Origin: Peribacillus asahii
Lineage (GTDB): Bacteria; Bacillota; Bacilli; Bacillales; DSM-1321
Length of the DNA: 64,000 nucleotides
Reading direction: 5' to 3'
NCBI RefSeq assembly: GCF_003570725.1
Contig: NZ_QWVS01000003.1
Coordinates: 62,001-126,000, forward strand
The translations under genes were made by a program, and so were the position numbers. Under the pieces are notes generated by a model. It was not told the DNA's origin and did not search any database. It saw only the letters and a program-made list of their open reading frames with translations. Positions 41,856 to 48,798 of this stretch are shown in pieces (position 1 is the first letter of the stretch; each line of letters begins with the position of its first letter).

Positions 41856-42797
41856 ATGGGCCATCACCATGATCACGGACATCATCACCACGGTCACTCT
41901 CATAGTCATAATCATTTTGAAGAAACAAGAGAAGGAAATAAAAAAGGGTTAATTATAGCTTTACTAATTACTACTGGAATTATGTTTCTAGAATTCTTTG
42001 GAGGTTTACTCACCAATAGTCTAGCTTTATTATCTGATTCCGGACATATGCTTAGTGACGCTAGTTCCTTATTTCTAAGTTTAATTGCGATATGGTTCGC
42101 AGCGAAACCGCCATCACCTAATAAAAGCTATGGATATTATCGCTTTGAAATATTAGCGGCATTATTTAATGGTGTTACCCTATTTGTAATCGCGGGGTTT
42201 ATCGTTTGGGAAGCATACGGACGCTTTTTCGAACCACCAACTATTGCAAGTGGAACAATGATGCTGATTGCTTCAATAGGATTGTTTGCCAATTTAATTA
42301 GTGCTTGGTCGTTAATGCGCAAAGGCGACGTGAAGAATAATGTTAATTTACGAAGTGCTTATCTACACGTACTTGGGGATGCATTAGGTTCTGTTGGAGC
42401 AATTGCAGCTGGTACATTAATGCTTCTATTCGATTGGTATATAGCAGACCCTATCATTTCAGTTTTAGTCGCATTATTAATTTTAAAAAGTGCTTGGGGA
42501 GTCATAAAGCACTCGGTCCATATTTTAATGGAGGGCACCCCTCTTACTATTAATCAGGAAGAAGTAAAAGCAGCTCTAAAAGAAATTGATGGAGTCATCG
42601 ATGTACATGACCTCCATATATGGACCATTACCTCTGGATTAGATTCTTTAAGCTGTCATATACTCATTGAAGATGATAAAAACAGTCAAGAAATATTACA
42701 AGAAGCCATTAATAAAATAAAGGATACATTTAAAATAGAACACACAACGATTCAAATTGAAACTTCACTCATTGCTCACAATGAATTAAAAGTATAA
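41856..42797 (+). CDS. czcD: Cation diffusion facilitator, Zn2+/Cd2+/Co2+ exporter
   Basis: 313 residues from ATG 41856 (GGGAGG eight bases upstream; the ATG at 41850 is too close). The N-terminal His-rich tail GHHHDHGHHHHGHSHSHNH is cytosolic. Six helices with metal sites in TM2 (LLSDSGHMLSDA) and TM5 (LHVLGDALGSVG), then a C-terminal ferredoxin-like domain with HDLHIWTITSG. It exchanges zinc for protons, removing excess metal under CzrA control. Confidence 0.93.
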   Translation: MGHHHDHGHHHHGHSHSHNHFEETREGNKKGLIIALLITTGIMFLEFFGGLLTNSLALLSDSGHMLSDASSLFLSLIAIWFAAKPPSPNKSYGYYRFEILAALFNGVTLFVIAGFIVWEAYGRFFEPPTIASGTMMLIASIGLFANLISAWSLMRKGDVKNNVNLRSAYLHVLGDALGSVGAIAAGTLMLLFDWYIADPIISVLVALLILKSAWGVIKHSVHILMEGTPLTINQEEVKAALKEIDGVIDVHDLHIWTITSGLDSLSCHILIEDDKNSQEILQEAINKIKDTFKIEHTTIQIETSLIAHNELKV

Positions 42798-42822
42798 ACG
42801 TGCCATTAAGGTACGTTTTTCT
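42796..42822 (+). terminator. Terminator of czcD
   Basis: AAACGTGCC (42796-42804) with GGTACGTTT (42810-42818), one mismatch, T tract. Confidence 0.78.
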
Positions 42823-42835
42823 TTTAGTTTGGCTT

Positions 42836-42855
42836 TGTTAAACAATATTGTTGAT
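42836..42855 (+). repeat. Dispersed 20-bp repeat, copy 2
   Basis: TGTTAAACAATATTGTTGAT; same fixed positions as 11367-11386 and 59451-59470. Confidence 0.5.
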
Positions 42856-42949
42856 TATTTGAGGACTCTAATGTTTATTCCTTTATTCCCTATGAATAAT
42901 TTCTATATTTTGTCCATATATACTTATAGGCAGAATATAGGGGTGTAAA

Positions 42950-43672
42950 ATGTTTTATATTGGCGTACTAGGTTTCGTTGCAACAGCAATAGGAATTAGT
43001 ATCGGCGGATTGCTCACAATGCTTTTAAGAAGGTTTCAACAAGGAATCGCAGCTATATACGCATTATGCACAGGCTTGATTCTTGGATTAGTTTTTCTAG
43101 AGATTGTACCTGAAAGCATTAATCTCGGCGGATGGACCATATTTATTTTAGGAATTGTCACAGGTAGCTTACTTTTCCTGCTTATACACCAAACATATAG
43201 TAAGGTTACCACCATTAATCATCATTCAAGTAAAGATTTATTTATGCATACGGGTTACTTATTGGCAATCAGTATCTCAATCCATAACTTTCCTATGGGG
43301 ATCGCCTTTGGTTCAAGTCAGCATACGGGGATAAGTGATTCCATTCTTCAAACACTTATTCTTCATAATATCCCTGAAGGAATAGCAATGTTTACGCCCT
43401 TACTTTTAGCCGGACTTGGTATTTATGAACTCCTTCTCTTTACTTGTATTGTTTCTTTACCTGTTGGAATAGGAGCGGTTCTAGGAAGTATGGTTGGCAT
43501 GGACTACCCTGCTTTATGGGCTTTTATTATTAGCCTTGCTGTAGGAATTATGATTATGGTTACACTTAAAGAAATTTTCTATGAAGCTTTAAGGCACTCA
43601 TCAATGGTATATAGTTTACTAATATCAGGAGTCGGAGCGCTCATTATTGGTATGTATTTAAGGACAATATAG
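42950..43672 (+). CDS. ZIP family divalent metal transporter (ZupT/GufA-like)
   Basis: 240 residues, eight helices. The ZIP metal-site helices are SISIHNFPMGIAFGS (TM4) and LILHNIPEGIAMF (TM5), with the H-N-x-P-[M/E]-G pattern. Usually imports zinc or related ions such as iron and manganese. It follows the zinc exporter operon but has its own transcript. AGGGG precedes ATG 42950. Confidence 0.85.
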   Translation: MFYIGVLGFVATAIGISIGGLLTMLLRRFQQGIAAIYALCTGLILGLVFLEIVPESINLGGWTIFILGIVTGSLLFLLIHQTYSKVTTINHHSSKDLFMHTGYLLAISISIHNFPMGIAFGSSQHTGISDSILQTLILHNIPEGIAMFTPLLLAGLGIYELLLFTCIVSLPVGIGAVLGSMVGMDYPALWAFIISLAVGIMIMVTLKEIFYEALRHSSMVYSLLISGVGALIIGMYLRTI

Positions 43673-43720
43673 TTACCTAGACCATGCCTTTGACTCTTTT
43701 TTTAGTTTGCGTTGCCGTTC

Positions 43721-43749
43721 ACCAAAAAAAGCCCCAAACGAGGGCCTTT
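43721..43749 (-). terminator. Terminator of the HtrA gene
   Basis: AAAGCCC (43728-43734) with GGGC-C-TTT (43742-43749), seven T on the - strand. Confidence 0.8.
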
Positions 43750-43766
43750 CTCTGTTTCGATATGTC

Positions 43767-44984
43767 TTACTGCTTACTTTGTAAGGTAACAGTTATTGTT
43801 TTCTTATCGTTACCGCGATATATCGTAAATGATACTTTATCGCCAATCTTTTTTTCTGTATACAATTGTTTTCTAAAGTCCGTAGCTGTACCGACTTCTA
43901 CACCATCAACTGCGCCAATAATGTCTTCTTGTTGAAAGCCTGCTTTAGCTGCTGCTGAATTAGCTTCAACTCCAGTTATAATCACACCTGACTGAACAGA
44001 GTTCTGTACATTTTTCCTATAATATTGTGGAATGTCGGAAACATTCATTAGACTTACGCCTAAATATGGACGAGTAATTTTTCCGCTTTTAACCAACTGC
44101 TCCGCGATGGGAATTACATCATTACTTGGAATCGCAAACCCTAATCCCTCTACTCCGCTTTCTGAAATTTTCATACTGTTAATCCCGACGACCTCTCCAC
44201 TCGTATTAATTAACGCGCCCCCACTGTTACCGGGATTAATCGCTGCATCCGTTTGAAGTACATTCAATTCCCATTCTCCCGCAGAAGTATCAACAGACAT
44301 TGTGCGATTTATAGCACTTACGATTCCTTGTGTAACAGACCTAGAAAAATCAAGGCCGAGTGGATTCCCAATCGCTAATACGCTTTCTCCTGGACGAACA
44401 CTGTCCGAATCACCAAAAGTAAGCCCTTCTGGTGCATCAGAAGCATCAATGGTTAAAACAGCTAAATCTGTTAATGCATCGGCCCCTACCACATCAGCTT
44501 TTGTTTTCGTCCCATCATATAAAGAAATCTCGACTTTAGCTGCTCCTTCAATGACATGGTTATTGGTAATAATATAAGCTTTTCCATTCTCCTTTTTCCA
44601 AACTACTCCTGAACCCGTACCGCTTTCAACCGTTTCACTTTCTCCATTAGCCGCTTGAGCGTTCGGTTCTCCAAACCAATTTGTCGTTTGGGATTGTTGA
44701 TAATTGACCACACCTACAATCGATTTTGAAGTATTTTCAACGATGTCTGCAACGGAATTGCTATTTACATTACTTGTAGATACCCTTTGAACATTTGTAT
44801 TTGAATTTGATGTTTGGGTTGTTACAGTATCCGCTTCTTGCTTTTGATCATTATGAACATAATCACCAGCAAACAGAAAGACAGAAGAAGTGATTAAAGC
44901 AGCGACCGTACTCGATATAATAGATGTCACTAATGGTGATTTTTCTTTTTTCACTTTTACTTGCTCTTCATTGAATGATTCCAT
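43767..44984 (-). CDS. Membrane-anchored HtrA/DegP-family serine protease
   Basis: 405 residues. Cytoplasmic N-terminus, one transmembrane anchor (about 18-40), a Ser/Asn/Thr linker, the trypsin-like domain with triad His in ITNNHVIEGA, Asp in ALTDLAVL and Ser in NPGNSGGAL, and one C-terminal PDZ (about 310-400) with YLGVSLMNV and GAVDGVEV. Degrades or refolds misfolded secreted proteins. Length matches YyxA (HtrC) of B. subtilis more than HtrA or HtrB, but the walRK operon it belongs to there is absent. Confidence 0.92.
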   Translation of the reverse strand: MESFNEEQVKVKKEKSPLVTSIISSTVAALITSSVFLFAGDYVHNDQKQEADTVTTQTSNSNTNVQRVSTSNVNSNSVADIVENTSKSIVGVVNYQQSQTTNWFGEPNAQAANGESETVESGTGSGVVWKKENGKAYIITNNHVIEGAAKVEISLYDGTKTKADVVGADALTDLAVLTIDASDAPEGLTFGDSDSVRPGESVLAIGNPLGLDFSRSVTQGIVSAINRTMSVDTSAGEWELNVLQTDAAINPGNSGGALINTSGEVVGINSMKISESGVEGLGFAIPSNDVIPIAEQLVKSGKITRPYLGVSLMNVSDIPQYYRKNVQNSVQSGVIITGVEANSAAAKAGFQQEDIIGAVDGVEVGTATDFRKQLYTEKKIGDKVSFTIYRGNDKKTITVTLQSKQ

Positions 44985-45067
44985 ATCCTACTTCCTCCTA
45001 TATGCAATACTTCTTTCAATGGCATTATCATACAGGAGAAAGCTTAAGAAATTCTTAACGAAAGCAG

Positions 45068-45103
45068 AAAAAAAGACGAACATTAATGTAACGTTCGTCT
45101 TTT
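45068..45103 (-). terminator. Terminator embedded in the 3' coding end of the paralogous small gene
   Basis: AAAAGACGAAC (45071-45081) with GTTCGTCTTTT (45093-45103); seven T on the - strand. The upstream arm encodes part of the basic tail KRKRR-TLH. Confidence 0.82.
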
Positions 45104-45361
45104 TCTTTTAAAAGCTACTACGTTTGATCCCGTAGGAATAACCCTCTCCCCCTTTTCTGTATTCATCACCATTTCCTCCATCACAATAAAAAACATCCCA
45201 ACTAAAAAGATAGCTAGTGAAGTAATTAAAAGCATTAATCCGATAATAGAAAACAAATAATCTTTATTATACTCGCTGGCAAAGAGACTTAAAATGAAGA
45301 TACCTAGACCAATTACACCAGCCGTACCGCACATCCATTTTAAAGGATTTAATATTTTCAA
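45083..45361 (-). CDS. Small two-helix membrane protein (paralogue of the one at 36309-36596)
   Basis: 92 residues if the TTG at 45361 is used (GGAGG five bases upstream; matches the paralogue's MKILNPLKW start); ATG 45373 would add four residues. Two transmembrane helices (about 12-31 and 38-62), NTEKGERVIPT and the terminal KRKRR. About half of the residues are shared with the other copy. Function unknown. Adjacent to htrA, with a separate terminator. Confidence 0.8.
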   Translation of the reverse strand: MKILNPLKWMCGTAGVIGLGIFILSLFASEYNKDYLFSIIGLMLLITSLAIFLVGMFFIVMEEMVMNTEKGERVIPTGSNVVAFKRKRRTLH

Positions 45362-45450
45362 ATGCTCCTCCATTCATCTCCCTCCTCTTTTTACCATTCT
45401 AAACCAATTAACAGATTCATCCAACACCATTTTACTTATTTTACCAACAA

Positions 45451-45493
45451 AAAAAACCTACACCCATTAAAAAATTAAATAGGTGTAGGTTTC
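45451..45493 (-). terminator. Terminator of the lipoprotein gene
   Basis: AAACCTACACC (45454-45464) with GGTGTAGGTTT (45482-45492); eight T on the - strand. Confidence 0.85.
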
Positions 45494-45578
45494 ATTAACA
45501 TATCTATCAAAATCTAAAACTCGATTTCCAATTTTCTTATAGAGCCTTTTTATATCCTCAACAGAGGTCGTTTTTCCA

Positions 45579-46388
45579 TCATTGCATTATATCATATACT
45601 TCTTTTGTTTTCGGATTTACCCCGTACCATCCCCATGTAGCTGTATGGCCGTATTCATTATCCTCTACGCTTTCAAATACTTGAAAGATATAATCGCCTT
45701 TTTCATCATCATGATCATACTGAACACGTAGATATGGATAATCCTCAATTTCGATAAAGTCTTTAACTAATTGCTCTGCTTCTTGGACAGTTAGTTTTTT
45801 AGAATCTTCCTTATTCTGATTCTGATTCTGCTCCTTTGAAACATCAGCACTTGATGAATTTGACGAATCTGATGAATTCGAATCAGTCTCCGTTCTTTTC
45901 GGTTCTGTGTTGACGTCACTCTTCTCTGGTTCTTTAACGTCTGCTGGCACTTCAATATTTTGCTCCTCAAGTGCCGCCTCTTCTTCAGGGCTCAATGTTT
46001 CTTCTTCTACTACATCAGATGAATCTTCATTCATATGATCAATCTTCGTTACCCATTCATCCGCAATCTTAACCATTTTCTTGCCTAACTTTGTTTTAGC
46101 TTCGTATCCCGCTCCTTTTTCAAAAGCTGTTAAAGCAGCCTCAAAGTCTTTCTCTTCGTAATGACTGATTCCATCAGCAAGGTATTTAGAAAGCTCCATC
46201 AATTCCTTTGCTTCATCCGTTTCTTGATCCTTGTACGCTAATGCAAACGCATCATACGCTTCCAAATAATTTTCTTCTTGTACTTGCTCTTTTCCTAAAT
46301 CCATATTGGCATCATATTCCCTTGATGTACAACCCGCAACCATTAATAAAAATGTCAGTACAACCAATGCTGTTACTCTCTTTCTCAC
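45579..46388 (-). CDS. Lipoprotein with TPR-like and C-terminal PepSY-like regions
   Basis: 269 residues from GTG 46388 (AGAGGTG upstream; the ATG at 46421 is in a stretch that precedes the signal). VRKRVTALVVLTFLLMVAGC is a type II signal with lipobox VAGC. Then a helical stretch with repeated YLEAYDAF and HYEEKDFEAALTAFE units (TPR-like, about 25-110), an acidic and Ser/Asn/Gln-rich linker (about 115-190), and a C-terminal domain beginning KKLTVQEAEQLVKDFIEIED with VNPKTKEVYD. Anchored outside the membrane; role unknown. Confidence 0.75.
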   Translation of the reverse strand: MRKRVTALVVLTFLLMVAGCTSREYDANMDLGKEQVQEENYLEAYDAFALAYKDQETDEAKELMELSKYLADGISHYEEKDFEAALTAFEKGAGYEAKTKLGKKMVKIADEWVTKIDHMNEDSSDVVEEETLSPEEEAALEEQNIEVPADVKEPEKSDVNTEPKRTETDSNSSDSSNSSSADVSKEQNQNQNKEDSKKLTVQEAEQLVKDFIEIEDYPYLRVQYDHDDEKGDYIFQVFESVEDNEYGHTATWGWYGVNPKTKEVYDIMQ

Positions 46389-46498
46389 CTTGGCACCTCT
46401 CGTATAATTAATTAGTTTCATATTCTTTTATTGTATCACGAATGACATGACAGATAATACTAAGCACTGAATAACAGGAAATAAGGACGTGAATTTGA

Positions 46499-47203
46499 AT
46501 GGACTTTTTTCAAAGCCAGGAATCCCTTACTTCAATAGAGTGGATTTTACGAGCTGTTGTTGCTTTTCTTTTCTTATTCTTTATGGCAAAAATAATGGGA
46601 CAACGATCGATTTCTCAGTTACAACTACTTGATTTCATTATAGCCTTATCGATTGGAAACATTGTTGCCCACCCATTGTCTGATGAAGGGTTAGGTTTGA
46701 AAGGCTCGATGATTACCATGACCGTTTTAGTTGCCTTATACTTAATTGGAGTATTTGCTAGTCTGAAATGGAGGAAACTTCGACATTTTATTGATACTCC
46801 TCCCTTCTCACTTATTGAAAATGGAAAGATTATATCTAAAAACTTAAAAAGAGCAAGAATATCTATTGATTTTTTATTATCAGAATTGAGGAAGGAAAAA
46901 GTCGAAGACGTTCAAAAGGTAGCATTTGCTTTATGGGAGCCAGATGGTACGATTTCATTTTTCTTGCATCCACAATATCAGGCGATGACCCCAGCGAATA
47001 TGAACATAGTGACTAAACCATTTACTTTTCCTAGTACAATTATTAAAGAGGGAAAAATTGAACTCAAAGAATTACATCGAATTGGTAAGAACGAAAACTG
47101 GCTGGAACACAAAGTTAAAAGCCTATATGATGCAGATATACATGATATTTTATTAGGAACCATTGATCAAAACGATCAATTAAAAATCTTTTTATACCAT
47201 TAA
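46499..47203 (+). CDS. DUF421 membrane protein (YetF/YdfR family)
   Basis: 234 residues: three N-terminal transmembrane helices (about 18-100) with RAVVAFLFLFFMAKIMGQRS and SQLQLLDFIIALSIGNIV, then the soluble YetF domain with IENGKIISKNLKRARIS and LLSELRKEKVEDV. YetF-type proteins support spore-coat or envelope functions in Bacillus but their biochemical role is not known. Monocistronic. Confidence 0.88.
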   Translation: MDFFQSQESLTSIEWILRAVVAFLFLFFMAKIMGQRSISQLQLLDFIIALSIGNIVAHPLSDEGLGLKGSMITMTVLVALYLIGVFASLKWRKLRHFIDTPPFSLIENGKIISKNLKRARISIDFLLSELRKEKVEDVQKVAFALWEPDGTISFFLHPQYQAMTPANMNIVTKPFTFPSTIIKEGKIELKELHRIGKNENWLEHKVKSLYDADIHDILLGTIDQNDQLKIFLYH

Positions 47204-47210
47204 GCACAGT

Positions 47211-47255
47211 CAAAAAACAGAGAACTCCAAACTAAATCCGTTTGAAGTCTCTGTT
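47211..47255 (-). terminator. Terminator shared by convergent genes
   Basis: AACAGAGA (47217-47224) with TCTCTGTT (47248-47255), inner CCAAAC/GTTTG pairing; six T on the - strand. Confidence 0.75.
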
Positions 47256-47305
47256 AAAATGCATGGCTATCACAAAATTATCTTACTATACCCTATGGGT
47301 GGTTA

Positions 47306-47644
47306 TTATTTATTCCCTGGAGCAGGCTGATCCACACCTCTTACTCGATGCCGATGCCCATCATTTTCTGTTGTATAAAAATCATAATGATGGACGTGCA
47401 TTCCATTTCCCACAGGGATAGCAGGACCTGAATATGCCTGATAATGATGGGTATGCCCACCTTCAAAAACAACATAGCCTTCCGTGTAATGAATATGATT
47501 CCCATCTTGAGTCTGGATAGGAGGAGAAGTAACATCTAAACACTGATGAACATGACCGTCATTTACAGATGTATAATCAACCGAACCATGATTATGATTT
47601 GGTACAAATCCCGGTACGAAATCATCTTTACCTACACGATTCAT
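47306..47644 (-). CDS. YmaF family His-rich repeat protein
   Basis: 112 residues consisting of four or five repeats of the type [D/G]GH-x-H-x-x-x-x-x-T, e.g. NDGHVHQCLDVT, DGNHIHYTEG, EGGHTHHYQA, GNGMHVHHYDF and NDGHRHRVRG. Pfam YmaF; found in Bacillus and probably linked to the spore surface. The clustered histidines look suited to metal binding. 24 bases after the DUF2935 gene, so probably co-transcribed. Confidence 0.85.
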   Translation of the reverse strand: MNRVGKDDFVPGFVPNHNHGSVDYTSVNDGHVHQCLDVTSPPIQTQDGNHIHYTEGYVVFEGGHTHHYQAYSGPAIPVGNGMHVHHYDFYTTENDGHRHRVRGVDQPAPGNK

Positions 47645-47668
47645 TTTGGCCTCCCATATAATACAATG

Positions 47669-48571
47669 TTATTGCTGTTCACTCATTTTCTTCTTGTTTA
47701 AACGATCTTCCAATATATGAATCATATAAAGGAAATGATTAGCTTCGCGTAAAACGTGGTCAGCAAGAAGCGGGTCAATTACGTTCCGAATTTGGCAGTT
47801 CTTAATAAAATCTAGCCCCGCTTTCTTGAAATCTCGAATTTCAGTAGCTGCATCTTCACTGTCTTTATTCATTTTGCCGATAATAGGATATGTTGGTTGT
47901 TTATGATGTAACATTGACTCTACGTCTCTCGCTTGATTTAACAGCGTTTCAAAATCATCCCCAAATTTAAGAGCTGTGTGTACTAAATTCCTTTCAGATT
48001 GATCTAGCAATGAAGCAATAAATCGCGAGTGTTCCATCATAATTTTCAGCCAAAATACATTCTCATTAATAATGGCATCTTGAATGGGATCTAAAATCCC
48101 TTTATTAAATTTTTTTAGTGTTCTCATAAAGTATTCTGCTTCACGAGCAGTATGGTCTACAAGCAAAGGAAAATTAAACCCGCTTACTTTACAATTAATG
48201 ATCAAGATAAGAAGATTTCTTTTAAAATTCCGGAACCCTTTTACCAGTTCAATACTATCTTCGTTTAATTTCCTCACCAAAGAAACATTATTTGGGACTT
48301 CATAAGCCCGCTTTTCCTGCTGTTCAAAATAATGATAAAAACGATCGGTTTGTTGAATTAGTCCCGTATCCTTACGATTAAAACCATCTCCTAGAAATTT
48401 AGCATGTTCTTTCATAATTCTAAGCCAAAATCTATTTTCCGTTAAAGAACGTTCAATAAAGAGTTGTTCGGTTAATGACTCCGGTTTGGCCGCAAATGAT
48501 TCAGGTGGAAGTAACATACGATTAAACTCATCTGCGCTTACATGACCAGGTATTTGAGGCTGATTTTGCAT
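47669..48571 (-). CDS. DUF2935 tandem four-helix protein
   Basis: 300 residues built from two DUF2935 repeats (about 40-160 and 170-290). Each has a first helix with E-x-x-F-W-L-[R/K]-I-M-[K/M]-E-H (ENRFWLRIMKEHAKFL; ENVFWLKIMMEHSRFI) and a last helix with H-x-x-R-E-A-x-[Y/H]-F (DHTAREAEYF; DHVLREANHF). The aligned Glu and His residues resemble a di-metal carboxylate site, though none has been proven. Such proteins are common in spore-formers. Operonic with ymaF. Confidence 0.8.
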   Translation of the reverse strand: MQNQPQIPGHVSADEFNRMLLPPESFAAKPESLTEQLFIERSLTENRFWLRIMKEHAKFLGDGFNRKDTGLIQQTDRFYHYFEQQEKRAYEVPNNVSLVRKLNEDSIELVKGFRNFKRNLLILIINCKVSGFNFPLLVDHTAREAEYFMRTLKKFNKGILDPIQDAIINENVFWLKIMMEHSRFIASLLDQSERNLVHTALKFGDDFETLLNQARDVESMLHHKQPTYPIIGKMNKDSEDAATEIRDFKKAGLDFIKNCQIRNVIDPLLADHVLREANHFLYMIHILEDRLNKKKMSEQQ

Positions 48572-48693
48572 GCCTCTCCCCTTCCTTATTCTGACGTTAC
48601 CATTAGTTTATTGGGTTCATAATTGAATTATGTTATAAACTAAAAACCTCTTACAAACGCTTCTTTACTCCTTCTCCATCTTTCTTTTAAAAC

Positions 48694-48729
48694 AACAAAA
48701 GGACACCCATCAACGGGTGTCCTTTTGTT
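48694..48729. terminator. Strong stem-loop downstream of the dynamin-like gene
   Basis: 15-bp perfect arms AACAAAAGGACACCC (48694-48708) with 48715-48729. Confidence 0.88.
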
Positions 48730-48798
48730 CGATGATTTTGCTTATAATACGTAAAACCTTTAACGATATCCATTGTATAAATAAAGTATTCTGACCTG

